From Paenibacillus sp. JCM 10914 (GTDB taxonomy: Bacteria > Bacillota > Bacilli > Paenibacillales > Paenibacillaceae), in assembly GCF_001315105.1 (NCBI RefSeq), contig NZ_BAZR01000003.1:186001-250000 (forward strand): a stretch of 64,000 nt of DNA, read 5' to 3'. Each line of letters opens with the position of its first letter. Positions within the stretch are counted from its first letter, which is position 1. Shown here piece after piece: positions 1 to 8,620 of the stretch. Position numbers and translations under genes: made by a program. A model generated the notes under the pieces. It saw nothing but the letters and a program-made list of their open reading frames with translations. It did no database searches and was not told where the DNA came from.

Positions 1-171
1 GGTGGAATGACGATGGTCATCGTGACACACGAGATGGGATTTGCCCGCGAAGTCGGCGATCGCATTCTGTTTATGGACGGTGGCAAGATCGTTGAAGAGG
101 GAGCACCGGAGCAGATCTTTGGAGCTCCGACGCATAGCCGCACGAAGGAATTTCTCAGCAAGGTTTTGTAA
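1..171 (+). CDS. Amino-acid ABC transporter ATP-binding protein, 3' end only
   Basis: The window opens inside this gene; only the last 56 residues are present. They carry the switch histidine segment [13 protein letters not shown], followed by [15 protein letters not shown] and an [15 protein letters not shown] tail. This pattern is typical of the GlnQ/polar amino-acid uptake ATPase family, which powers import of an amino acid through a paired permease and binding protein at the membrane. The permease and binding protein would lie upstream, outside the window. A strong terminator follows the stop codon, so this is the last gene of its operon. The substrate cannot be told from this fragment. 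Confidence 0.9.
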   Translation, partial: GGMTMVIVTHEMGFAREVGDRILFMDGGKIVEEGAPEQIFGAPTHSRTKEFLSKVL

Positions 172-202
172 CTTATTCATAACTCGATTATGTTGCCGCA
201 AA

Positions 203-247
203 GCAGTGTTAACCCTGATTATCTCAGGGGTTGACGCTGCTTTTTTT
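203..247 (+). terminator. Rho-independent terminator after the amino-acid ABC ATPase
   Basis: An inverted repeat (GCAGTGTTAACCCTGA pairing with TCAGGGGTTGACGCTGC) with a four-base loop is followed by seven T residues. It lies 31 bases after the stop codon. Confidence 0.9.
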
Positions 248-354
248 ATGCATTGGTAACAATTGCTTGCGGTATAGGTTACAAATTTGTGATATATTCA
301 TTGGCGTTGACATATTTACATCCTAACTCAAATCCTACATAGGAGGCATCTTAG

Positions 355-1083
355 ATGATACAACAATGGAAATCATGGAAGCAGAATCTCGGACTTAAAC
401 CTCATAAAACAGCTGGGAAAACAGCGAGATTATTAACCGTAACCGCCGTTGCGCTCGGACTTACGTTTGGCACAGGTGGCTATGATGCTCAAGCTAGTTC
501 AACCCATACCGCCAAAAAAGGCGATACATTCTACTTTCTTTCAAAACAATACGGTGTGAATCTAAATACATTAATGAACGCCAATCCTACGATCGAAGCG
601 ACCAATATTTATCCGGGCCTTTCGATTAAGATTCCGGGAACCGTATCAACGAATCAAGCATCAACCGCTAAGCCGATATCTAATGGAACACCAGTATTCA
701 CACCGAGCTTGAATGTGTATCCTGAACAGAAGATGGTCGAAGCTTGGGGCAAAAATTTCAATTACAGCAAGACCTTGTCCGTAAAAGCCACAGCCTATTC
801 CGCAGCAGCCAGCGAGAACGGTGGATGGGGAGCAGTCGATTATTTTGGCAACGCGCTGGAACTTGGAACGATTGCGGTTGATCCGAAAGTAATCCCACTT
901 GGCACCAAGGTACTTGTAACGGGGCATGCGCATCCAGGACTTCCTAAGAAAGCGTTCGTCGCTGAAGCACGTGATATCGGCGGCGCGATCAAAGGGAACA
1001 AAATTGATATCTTTATCCCCGGTTCGCAATCATCCGTACGCCAATTTGGTATTCAAGATATCAAGCTGTATATCATTGACTAA
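355..1083 (+). CDS. Secreted LysM and 3D-domain cell-wall protein
   Basis: This 242-residue exported protein probably cuts or remodels peptidoglycan. A basic N-terminus and hydrophobic stretch (about residues 20-47, ending QASS) form a signal peptide. A LysM peptidoglycan-binding domain (about 52-95, HTAKKGDTFYFLSKQYGVN) follows. The C-terminal 3D domain (about 142-242) shows its aspartates in AVDPKVIPLGTKV, EARDIGGAIKG and KIDIF. The architecture resembles Bacillus YocH and the catalytic end of resuscitation-factor-like Sps/Rpf proteins; 3D domains act as lytic transglycosylase-like folds. An AGGAGG ribosome site lies 8 bases before the ATG. It is monocistronic, flanked by terminators on both sides. 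Confidence 0.9.
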   Translation: MIQQWKSWKQNLGLKPHKTAGKTARLLTVTAVALGLTFGTGGYDAQASSTHTAKKGDTFYFLSKQYGVNLNTLMNANPTIEATNIYPGLSIKIPGTVSTNQASTAKPISNGTPVFTPSLNVYPEQKMVEAWGKNFNYSKTLSVKATAYSAAASENGGWGAVDYFGNALELGTIAVDPKVIPLGTKVLVTGHAHPGLPKKAFVAEARDIGGAIKGNKIDIFIPGSQSSVRQFGIQDIKLYIID

Positions 1084-1103
1084 TTCTATATATTATTCGT
1101 AAT

Positions 1104-1150
1104 AAAAAAGGGCTCCGTTCGGGTATTTACACCGAACCGGAGCCTTTTAT
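1104..1150. terminator. Bidirectional terminator between convergent genes
   Basis: The stem GGCTCCGTTCGG/CCGAACCGGAGCC is flanked by A-rich sequence on the left and CCTTTTATT on the right. It can therefore end both the LysM-3D gene and the converging polysaccharide deacetylase gene. Confidence 0.85.
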
Positions 1151-1157
1151 TGTAATT

Positions 1158-2008
1158 TCAGGACTTGGACTCGGATACACCAAGCATGTCCGGTAAGGTA
1201 ACAAACGTATATCCCTGATTCCTTAGCTCTGTAATAATATCAGGCAGCGCTCAATCGTTCCGCTTAGATCAGACCCGGAACCGCCTCCGGCATGCTGCAA
1301 CACGATAGAGCCGGGACCGACGGCAGAGAGGATATTCTGCTTGACTTCCTCTTTATTAAGTCCCTTCCAATCAAGGGAATCGACATTCCAATTCACGACC
1401 TTGTAACCGTTCCTGCGAGCCCATTGGAGCTGTTCCTCATTAATATCGCCATACGGTGGACGGATCAACCGCGGATGAATGCCGGTGATATTCTTCAAAA
1501 TGCCATTCGTGCGCTCAATCTGGTCTATAAACTTGTCTAAGCTCAATTTATTCAATTGGGCATGGTTGTAAGAATGATTCCCGATTGCATGCCCCTCCTC
1601 ATGGATTCTCTTCACGAGATCGGGATGTTTCTTGCTCCGCTCTCCAACGGCGAAGAAAGTCGCGGGTACATCATATTCTTTCAGGATATCCAGCACTTTG
1701 CCCGTAAAGCGGGGATCCGGTACATCATCGAAGGTTAAGGCAATCTGTTTGATTCTTGGACCGCTCGCCCGAAACGTATCAGGGTACTTTTGCAGCAGTT
1801 GACTAAGTGTCAGTGGGTTCCGTGGCCGGGGGGATTTGCCTTCCTTGGAGTGATCCGAGACTTGGATGGACTCCGATAGCACGGAAGAGTCGCTGCTATC
1901 CGGTGCTCCGTTGTCAAAGTTTGCAGCACTTACATGCAAATCCGGCTGTAGTACAAAGAGCAGCATGATCGCTATAAGGAAGGTTCTTAGTTTCGTTCTT
2001 GTAAACAA
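1158..2008 (-). CDS. Polysaccharide deacetylase (CE4 family), frameshifted near its 3' end
   Basis: A secreted or membrane-anchored NodB-type deacetylase that removes acetyl groups from cell-wall or secreted polysaccharide. An N-terminal hydrophobic segment (residues 8-28) is followed by the NodB domain. Its motifs are LTFDDVPDP (catalytic and metal aspartates), GNHSYNHAQL (metal histidines), RPPYGDIN, NWNVDSLDW and LQHAGGG. The open frame stops early at 1223 in an unrelated tail. One missing G at about 1245-1251 would restore the usual C-terminus (ALPDIITELRNQGYTF, then VTLPDMLGV) and a stop at 1158, giving 283 residues. The substrate is not defined by the sequence. The cut site may be a sequencing error, since no other decay is visible. 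Confidence 0.85.
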
Positions 2009-2170
2009 TGGGCTCGACCCCTTTCACTTTTAATATGGTATTCCCATGTTGTAGTCCAAATATCCTTCATCTGGTAAATTACATTTACTTTTTAGTTTTG
2101 ACCATGAAAGGTGTATAATAACCCGTAATAATCACATAATCGTCTTTGAATAAGGGAAGGGGACATTTAC

Positions 2171-3199
2171 TTGGCTGATTTATTTACGCCTTACAACTTT
2201 CAGAACTTGATGCTTAAGAATCGAATTGTCATGCCACCGATGTGCCAATATTCCGTGCTGGCTGAGGATGGTGTCCCGAATGATTGGCACTTTGTGCATT
2301 ATGTCAGCCGTGCCGTCGGAGGCACGGGTCTTATTATAGTGGAGATGACAGGGGTACACCCGGATGGACGGATCACAAATCAGGATACCGGCTTGTGGGA
2401 TGATGAGCAGATTCCTGCTTACCGTCGGATTATAGACGCGGTACATTCTTATGGTACGAAGATCGGTATTCAGCTCGGTCATGCAGGTAGAAAGGCACAG
2501 GATGCCGAGCCTTCCGTCGCCCCTTCAGCCATTCCGTTCAGTTCGCATTATAAAATGCCGAAAGCACTGTCAGGCAGCGAGATCGAAGATTTAATCCTTG
2601 CGTTTAAGGACAGCGCAAGACGAGCCGTTGCAGCCGGATTCGATACGGTCGAAATTCACGGTGCCCATGGTTACCTGATTCATCAGTTTCACTCGCCATT
2701 GACGAATCACCGCACGGATGAATATGGTCAAGATCTGCCGCTCTTCGGAGAGCGAGTCGTTCAGGCTGTAAAGGAAGTGCTGCCCGAAGGTATGCCGATC
2801 ATTATGCGTGTTTCCGCGCGCGAGTACGTTGATGGTGGTTATGATATAGCATACTGTGCCGATTTCTGCAGGCGTTATAAAGAAGCGGGTGTGGATATAT
2901 TTCACATCTCCTCTGGTGGGGAAGGCCACGTCGGTTCGAACGGAGGGCCAGAGGCAAAGCCGGGTTATCAAGTGGAACTGGCAGCAGAGTTTAAGGAATT
3001 GCTAGATGTTCCGGTTATCGCGGTCGGCATTCTTGAGGATTACGATATTGCGCAGGACGTTATTTTATCAGGTAAGGCTGACTTGGTTGCGATTGGCAGA
3101 GGGATGCTCCGTGACCCTTATTGGGCGGTACATGCGGCGAAGGCGCTGGATGGGGAACAGAAAGTTCCTAAGCCTTATGAACGCGGATATAAATATTAA
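2171..3199 (+). CDS. namA: NADPH dehydrogenase, old yellow enzyme family (NamA/YqjM)
   Basis: A cytoplasmic FMN-dependent ene-reductase of 342 residues, close to the length of B. subtilis YqjM. It reduces activated C=C bonds of enals, enones and nitro compounds and is linked to detoxification and oxidative stress. Family landmarks are the MPPMCQYS segment (the redox-tuning Cys and Tyr of the YqjM class), EIHGAHGYLIHQF (paired substrate-binding histidines), SPLTNHRTDEYG, and the phosphate-binding AIGRGMLRDPYW near the C-terminus. Translation starts at TTG 2171 behind an AAGGGAAGGGG ribosome site. It is followed within 10 bases by the sigma-W-type promoter of the psp cassette, so the two are probably separate units. 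Confidence 0.93.
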   Translation: MADLFTPYNFQNLMLKNRIVMPPMCQYSVLAEDGVPNDWHFVHYVSRAVGGTGLIIVEMTGVHPDGRITNQDTGLWDDEQIPAYRRIIDAVHSYGTKIGIQLGHAGRKAQDAEPSVAPSAIPFSSHYKMPKALSGSEIEDLILAFKDSARRAVAAGFDTVEIHGAHGYLIHQFHSPLTNHRTDEYGQDLPLFGERVVQAVKEVLPEGMPIIMRVSAREYVDGGYDIAYCADFCRRYKEAGVDIFHISSGGEGHVGSNGGPEAKPGYQVELAAEFKELLDVPVIAVGILEDYDIAQDVILSGKADLVAIGRGMLRDPYWAVHAAKALDGEQKVPKPYERGYKY

Positions 3200-3206
3200 T
3201 AATTTT

Positions 3207-3232
3207 TGAAACGTTTTGCATCGAGCCACGTA
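3207..3232 (+). promoter_or_regulatory. Sigma-W-type extracytoplasmic stress promoter for the psp cassette
   Basis: TGAAAC (3207-3212) and CGTA (3229-3232) are separated by exactly 16 bases, a perfect match to the B. subtilis sigma-W consensus. The predicted start of transcription is about 40-45 bases before the pspA ATG. In B. subtilis the PspA homologue YdjF is in the sigma-W regulon, which supports the assignment. Confidence 0.8.
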
Positions 3233-3283
3233 AGTATTAATCATAACGAGTTAATTTCATGTGAAAGCGAGAGGAAGAGAACC

Positions 3284-3958
3284 ATGTCCATATTTAAACG
3301 ATTACGCGATTTGACCATGTCCAATATTAACGCCATTATCGACAAAGCAGAAGATCCGATCAAGATGACAGATCAGTATATTCGAGATATGACGGAAGAC
3401 TTAGAAGACGCCGAGAAGGCTGTCGCTTCGCAGATCGCGATTGAGAAGCGTTTCAAGGCCCTTTATGAGGAACAGTCCGCACTCGTCGAGAGACGCACCC
3501 AGCAAGCCCATACGGCTGCTCAGGCGCAGAACGTTGATCTTGCAAGACGAGCGCTGGAGGAGAAGAAGGCGGCTGAAGCGAAGCGCGATGAGTACAAAGC
3601 AAGTTACGACCAGAACAAGCTGGCTGCAGATAATCTAAAGGGTAAACTGGAAGAGATGCGCAAGCAGCTGACAGCGATGAAGAACAAACGTGAAACGCTG
3701 GTTGCTCGCTACAATGCTGCCAAAGCCCAGACCGAGATTAACAAAGCGATGAACGGCTTCGGCTCGGACAACGCTTCAGCAGGCCTGAAGCGTATGGAAG
3801 AGAAGATGCTTGCGATGGAAGCTCGTGCTGAGGCTAGCAATGAAATGACCAAGCGGGAGAAGTCGCTTGACGAGGAGTTTGAGAGCCTAGGTAAGGACCA
3901 AGCGGTTGAAGACGAGTTGGCAGCGTTGATGAAGCAATACGACGATAAGCAGTCCTAA
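3284..3958 (+). CDS. pspA: PspA/IM30 phage-shock membrane-protection protein
   Basis: A 224-residue PspA/Vipp1-family protein. The family assembles ESCRT-III-like helical coats on the inner face of the membrane and stabilises it under envelope stress. The sequence begins MSIFKRLRDLTMSNINAIID and continues as a nearly unbroken, highly charged coiled coil (about residues 25-190) rich in Ala, Glu, Lys and Gln. The start at 3284 is chosen because a GAGGAAGAG ribosome site lies just upstream; the open frame extends 26 codons further but that part overlaps the promoter. It heads a cassette with DUF350, DUF4178 and DUF4247 genes and is probably induced by a sigma-W-like factor. Confidence 0.93.
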   Translation: MSIFKRLRDLTMSNINAIIDKAEDPIKMTDQYIRDMTEDLEDAEKAVASQIAIEKRFKALYEEQSALVERRTQQAHTAAQAQNVDLARRALEEKKAAEAKRDEYKASYDQNKLAADNLKGKLEEMRKQLTAMKNKRETLVARYNAAKAQTEINKAMNGFGSDNASAGLKRMEEKMLAMEARAEASNEMTKREKSLDEEFESLGKDQAVEDELAALMKQYDDKQS

Positions 3959-4096
3959 TACTCGTATAAGTCAGTCATTGTAACAGCATATGAATTGGTG
4001 GCGAGGGAGGATGACAGGGCTTGCGTAAAGCGTTGTTTCTCCTTCGCTTTTGTATGACAAGAAGTAGACGTGACATCTGAATGTGGGGGATAATTG

Positions 4097-4501
4097 ATGG
4101 ATTTTGATATGATATTGCGGGTATTGCTGTGGACAGCCGTCGGCGGATTGCTGTTGTTTGTTCTCATGTTTGTGGATTCCCTATTCACGAAATACAATGA
4201 TCTGGAAGAAGTTAAGGCTGGTAATATGGCGGTAACGACAAGACTTATTCTGAAGTTATTCGCCCAAGGCTACATTCTGTCTGTATCGATCGGTACATCA
4301 TATCATTTGCTCGAGGCGATTATAGTTTCGGTCGTTTCCTTTGTCATTTTATTCGTGCTGGAAGCGCTAACGGAAATGATGCTTCGCAATTTCGCCAAGC
4401 TGAATCTTGATAAGGGTACTCGTGAGGGCAAGACGGGTTACGGGTTATTCGCAGGTTCGCTTCATGTAGTTGGCGCCTTAATAATTACTGCTTGCTTATA
4501 A
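4097..4501 (+). CDS. DUF350 membrane protein (YjfL-like), psp cassette
   Basis: A 134-residue integral membrane protein with hydrophobic segments at about residues 5-28, 50-70, 73-95 and 115-134. The pattern matches the DUF350/YjfL family of small four-helix proteins. ATG 4097 is preferred over TTG 4094; GTGGGGGATAATTG supplies the ribosome site. The molecular function is unknown. DUF350 genes are repeatedly found beside pspA, DUF4178 and DUF4247 genes in bacteria, which suggests a membrane partner in envelope-stress protection. The 138-base gap after pspA holds no clear terminator, so co-transcription is likely. Confidence 0.75.
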   Translation: MDFDMILRVLLWTAVGGLLLFVLMFVDSLFTKYNDLEEVKAGNMAVTTRLILKLFAQGYILSVSIGTSYHLLEAIIVSVVSFVILFVLEALTEMMLRNFAKLNLDKGTREGKTGYGLFAGSLHVVGALIITACL

Positions 4502-4530
4502 TCGCATAATAGGGATAGGAGCGCGGAAAG

Positions 4531-5037
4531 ATGAGTATGTGGAAGAGAATCAGCAATTTGTTTGCCAAGCCAGAACCGCCGAAAGCAGAGAAAAGCATGC
4601 TGCAGCTAGCGCCTGGCGATATATGCGAAGTATCGCTTGTGACGTATGAGGTGACAGGACGCGTACATAACCGAAGTCGGAATGCGGTTGTCCTTACGTT
4701 GCAGGACGGTAGCAGCATGGCTTACCTCCATATCGAAGAACGAGAAACGATTCGATATGCGATGTATACCCCGATCGACGGAAGGTTGGATTCTCCTGAT
4801 GAGGTGCCTTCCATCATCGAACTTGATGAGCACGTGTTTCATTTGGAAGAGGAGTATGGTGGACATGTAGCCATCGTAGGCAAGACGGCTTTTACCCAAA
4901 GTGGGGAGCAGCATGTGTGGCAATATCAGTCCGATGACTATAAACTGCTGCGCATCGAATGGCAGAATGGACGATTTATGTTGTACGAAGGAGACAAAGT
5001 GATCCCTGGAGATGTTCGTGTGATCCGGGCAACTTAG
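4531..5037 (+). CDS. DUF4178 protein, psp cassette
   Basis: A 168-residue soluble protein with no signal peptide or membrane segment. It is rich in beta-strand signals (LAPGDICEVSLVTYEVTGRV, WQYQSDDYKLLRIEW, RFMLYEGDKVI) characteristic of DUF4178, a small beta fold of unknown activity. The ribosome site is GGGATAGGAGCG upstream of ATG 4531. It sits 29 bases after the DUF350 gene and 10 bases before the DUF4247 lipoprotein gene, so it belongs to the same operon. Family proteins are known mainly through this conserved neighbourhood with PspA and DUF350. Confidence 0.75.
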   Translation: MSMWKRISNLFAKPEPPKAEKSMLQLAPGDICEVSLVTYEVTGRVHNRSRNAVVLTLQDGSSMAYLHIEERETIRYAMYTPIDGRLDSPDEVPSIIELDEHVFHLEEEYGGHVAIVGKTAFTQSGEQHVWQYQSDDYKLLRIEWQNGRFMLYEGDKVIPGDVRVIRAT

Positions 5038-5047
5038 GAGTGGTGGC

Positions 5048-5796
5048 ATGAAAGAACGCTCTTTTCTATCCATAAAAATCATATTGGCGCTCAGCTATTC
5101 GTATCCTTGCTTAGCGGCTGTGGCGCTCCCAATATTCAAGATACGTACCCGCTTGAATCGGTCAATCGGGATGGGAATGCAACGTCTTACGTCTATCGTG
5201 CTGCGGATAAAAGCGTGACGGATGTCGCAGATGAGCTGATGTCCGGTCAAACGCCAGATCAGTCGTCTCCTCCGGATACGCAGCGGATGTTTCTGGTGTA
5301 TGGCGATGAGTATTATCATTTGCAGCAGGATCCGGAACAGCCTGCGGATACATTGATTGAGATTGATTCCAAGGAGTATGTGCAACGCAACTATGATTCA
5401 AGCTTCCTGCAAGGGTATCTGACGGCCGTATTAATCGGCAATTTATTCGATTCCATGAGCGGAAGTGGCGGCAATTATCGCGGCTATACGAGTAAAGATG
5501 TGCATAAGCCAGCCGCTGGCAACTATAAGAAGCCGACGAATCAGGATAAGAAAATAGCTCCTCCGATGACGGTGGATCGCAGTGGTAAGATTACACGACG
5601 TGGAGGCGATTCAACGCGAACCGGCATCGGCGGTAGCCTATTTAAGCGAGATCCGGATTCGGCCGGCAACAGCAGCCGCGGCACAATTAAACGCGGGGAG
5701 AGCGGGGGCGGACTGTTCGATTCTCCGAAGAAATCGTACAATAAGCCTAAGACGAGAATGGGCTCGGGTAAGGTGTTCCGAAGAGGACGAAGGTAA
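5048..5796 (+). CDS. DUF4247 lipoprotein, psp cassette, frameshifted in the signal peptide
   Basis: A predicted lipoprotein. ATG 5048 has a TTAGGAGTGG ribosome site and opens the signal peptide MKERSFLSIKIILALS. The lipobox LLSGC is in another frame, joined if one base is restored at about 5093-5098 (for example CC instead of C, giving ALSLFVSLLSGC). The repaired product is about 249 residues. Residues after the cysteine match DUF4247 (ESVNRDGNATSYVYRA, KEYVQRNYDSSFLQGYLTA). The C-terminal third is low in complexity, basic, and rich in Gly, Ser, Arg and Lys, ending KVFRRGRR. It is the last gene of the cassette. If the shift were real, the protein would lose its export signal. Confidence 0.72.
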
Positions 5797-5814
5797 ACTT
5801 CAAGTTGAACAAAG

Positions 5815-5853
5815 TAAGCGCATGTCTGATTTATCAGACATGCGCTTTTTTTT
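5815..5853 (+). terminator. Terminator of the psp cassette
   Basis: A perfect stem AAGCGCATGTCTGA/TCAGACATGCGCTT with a four-base loop is followed by eight T residues, 20 bases after the DUF4247 stop codon. Confidence 0.95.
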
Positions 5854-5941
5854 GTGAAATTCTGCGAAGGTTAACCAGCCTAGCCAAGACTACATATATT
5901 GAATAAATCATCTATATCTATTTGAATAAGGAGGGATCTAT

Positions 5942-8425
5942 GTGCCGTTTGTACTCCGTTTCAGTGACAACGACACTGGAGCGATCACTTTTACAGGGAA
6001 TACATTGGGGTTGAGTCGATCTACCACAACCGGTGTTCCAGGAACTCTTGATTACATCGGCGCTTTTACTTCGACGGATACGTCCATGCAATTCGGAAGT
6101 TATCCGGCAGGAACGACAGCGGACTTCAATCTGAACAGTGCAAGTGCGATTCTAAGACTTCCTGCAGGCAGCTCCGTGTTGTATGCAGAACTGGTATGGG
6201 CTGGAACCTATCGGGTATCAGGGGGAACCAACAACTATATTGAATTTATCGACAAGTCGGTATCGTTAACGACGCCGCAAGGAACTTCGTTTAGTATCGC
6301 TCCAGATCCGATCACAGCACAGACCTCTTATCGCAACGCAACTTACAATTATTTCAGATCGGCCAATGTCACGACTCAAATCCAAAGCGGTGGTGCCGGG
6401 AGTTACACGGTTGGTGGAGTTGTCGGGAATCTGGATTTGGGCAATAGTACGGCGAATAACTGCGGCTGGACGCTCTGCGTAGTCTACGAGGATCCGGCCA
6501 TGCCCTTTCGTAATCTGAGCCTCAATGTTGGGATCGAAGAGATTGCTGCTGGCATTCCGGAGCTCACCACGGAATTAGTTGGATTCGCCACGCCGACTTC
6601 AGGTTCAATCTCGGGACGAATGGCGCTTTGCGCACAAGACGGTGACGCGAACAAGACAGGCGATCAGGTATTATTCGGACCGACAGAAGCTGATCTTACG
6701 GTGCTCCAAGGACCGAATAACTTTCCCAATAATTTCTTTGCTTCACAAATTAACGATGATAACGGACTACTCGATACGAGCGGTACATTTGGCGATCGGA
6801 ATCAGATCAGTGGCCAACCAGGGACTCAGATCGTGGGGGGAAGACAATCTTGGGATATCACCAACGTAGATATCTCTCAAACACTCGTCAATAATCAGTC
6901 ATCGGCGGTATTTCAATTGCGAACCGGTGGGGATGGTTATAGTGTCTTAGCAGTAGGGATATACATCGAAATTAATTCTCCAAGAATTACGGTCTCCAAG
7001 AGCGTAGACGCAGAAGTGGCCAGTGTGGGACAAATTCTGACGTATACGGTCGTCATCGAGAATAGCGGGACGGTGCCAGCTGAGGCTTCATTGTTGTTCG
7101 ACAACTTGCCGAACAATAGTGAACTCATCCCCGGCAGTGTTACGATCAATTCGCTACCAAGCGTGAATGCGGATCCGGTTGCCGGCGTATCGCTCGGGAC
7201 GCTGACTCCAGGCGATACGGTCGTTGTGACGTATCAGGTAAGAGTGACTTCGGTCCCGCCAGACGGCGTGATCGCCAATAACGCCATGGTGACCTTTGAA
7301 TATCAGAGCATAACGGATGGTCCGATTTTTACCGGGGATATTCCTTCCAACGAGGTACTGACACCGGTATTCGCTCCGGGACTAAGTTTAACCAAGAGCG
7401 TCTCTCCGACCACTGCCGCACCTGGCCAAACAGTGAGCTATCAACTTGTGGTTGTGAACAGTGGAGATGTTCAGTTAACCAATGTCGTGGTTAACGATCC
7501 TCTGCTTGGTATACAGGAGGTTATTCCTATCTTGCCTGTTGGGGAAAGAACCGTGATAACTAGCACTTACACGATTCCAGCAGGTACGCGTGTCGGTACG
7601 GTCATCACGAACACCTCAACTGCTGTCTCGGATCAGACAGCGAGTGTTAGTGCCCAGGCTGCGGTCACAGTAATTCCAGCAGCAGTGACACCCAGCTTTC
7701 AGCTTTCAATTACGAAAGAAGCAGATCGAACAGTCACTCGCTCAGGGGATACGATAGCATATCGCATCAGGGTAACCAATACGGGAACAGCAAGGTTGAC
7801 CGCTGTTAGAGTAACCGATGCGCTACTTTCTCTCGACCGACTGATCCCTGCGCTGAATCCGAATGAATCCGTCGTCCTTGTTGCCGAATACGGTGTTATG
7901 GGCGATACGCCAGTTGGCACGGTCATTTCTAATACCGCACAAGCGATATCGAATGAAACAGGGCCGGTTCGAGCACAGGCATCCGTCAGAGTTACGAGTC
8001 AACCTCCGCTGAATGTAGAGAAAGCTGTCTTCCCTATCGTTGTCGAGCCCGGGAACATGCTGACCTTCTCCTTTACGATTACGAATATGACGGGTACACT
8101 CGAGGTGACGAATATCGGCCCGACGCGCTTGAACGAAGTCACTTTATTTGATGACCTGCCTTCTGGCGCCCGCTTGGACGCAGGTAGCGTCATCATTAAC
8201 AATCAGCCTGAACCTGACGCGGACCCGGAGAGGGGGATACGGCTTGGTTCGCTAGAGCCTGGCAGCACCGTTCGGGTGTCCTTTCAAGTTCTCCAAGCGA
8301 GTCTGCCGAATGAAGAGAGGGCACAAAATCAAGGTCATGTCACATTTGTCCCTGAGGGATCAAGTGAGACAATTGAAGTAGATTCGAATATCGTTATTTA
8401 TGATGTGCTGGAGGAAGAAGAGTAG
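5942..8425 (+). CDS. DUF11-repeat surface-type protein without a signal peptide
   Basis: An 827-residue all-beta protein. The N-terminal region (about 1-345) is Asn-, Thr- and Gly-rich, with a single CGWTLCVVYEDP segment. Four Ig-like DUF11 (TIGR01451) repeats follow, starting near residues 347, 462, 560 and 680; each has a (V/L)(S/T)K or VEK start, a VxNSGxxxxT turn and an xLxPGxxVxVxxxxxV strand. The end is acidic (VLEEEE). DUF11 domains build stalks of surface and adhesion proteins. GTG 5942 has a near-ideal AAGGAGGG ribosome site, so the lack of a signal peptide, LPXTG motif or S-layer domain appears genuine. It could be a spore-surface or exosporium component assembled from the mother cell, or be exported by another route. 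Confidence 0.75.
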   Translation: MPFVLRFSDNDTGAITFTGNTLGLSRSTTTGVPGTLDYIGAFTSTDTSMQFGSYPAGTTADFNLNSASAILRLPAGSSVLYAELVWAGTYRVSGGTNNYIEFIDKSVSLTTPQGTSFSIAPDPITAQTSYRNATYNYFRSANVTTQIQSGGAGSYTVGGVVGNLDLGNSTANNCGWTLCVVYEDPAMPFRNLSLNVGIEEIAAGIPELTTELVGFATPTSGSISGRMALCAQDGDANKTGDQVLFGPTEADLTVLQGPNNFPNNFFASQINDDNGLLDTSGTFGDRNQISGQPGTQIVGGRQSWDITNVDISQTLVNNQSSAVFQLRTGGDGYSVLAVGIYIEINSPRITVSKSVDAEVASVGQILTYTVVIENSGTVPAEASLLFDNLPNNSELIPGSVTINSLPSVNADPVAGVSLGTLTPGDTVVVTYQVRVTSVPPDGVIANNAMVTFEYQSITDGPIFTGDIPSNEVLTPVFAPGLSLTKSVSPTTAAPGQTVSYQLVVVNSGDVQLTNVVVNDPLLGIQEVIPILPVGERTVITSTYTIPAGTRVGTVITNTSTAVSDQTASVSAQAAVTVIPAAVTPSFQLSITKEADRTVTRSGDTIAYRIRVTNTGTARLTAVRVTDALLSLDRLIPALNPNESVVLVAEYGVMGDTPVGTVISNTAQAISNETGPVRAQASVRVTSQPPLNVEKAVFPIVVEPGNMLTFSFTITNMTGTLEVTNIGPTRLNEVTLFDDLPSGARLDAGSVIINNQPEPDADPERGIRLGSLEPGSTVRVSFQVLQASLPNEERAQNQGHVTFVPEGSSETIEVDSNIVIYDVLEEEE

Positions 8426-8442
8426 CAGCATTGCGTCACTGA

Positions 8443-8487
8443 GGGGTTGTTCCACATGAACCCGTTGTGGAACAACCCTGCTTTTTC
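8443..8487 (+). terminator. Terminator of the DUF11 protein gene
   Basis: The stem GGGTTGTTCCACA/TGTGGAACAACCC is followed by TGCTTTTTCTTG, 18 bases after the stop codon. Confidence 0.9.
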
Positions 8488-8620
8488 TTGTCGAATCGAT
8501 GAGTACATCCATATTTACTTCTTCTAGGCTGCTTGGGACAAGCGGCTTGAACTTTGTATGGAATATAGTAAAGTTAGGTAGATCGGATTCAAATGAAAAG
8601 CAAGAAGGAGAATACCACTC

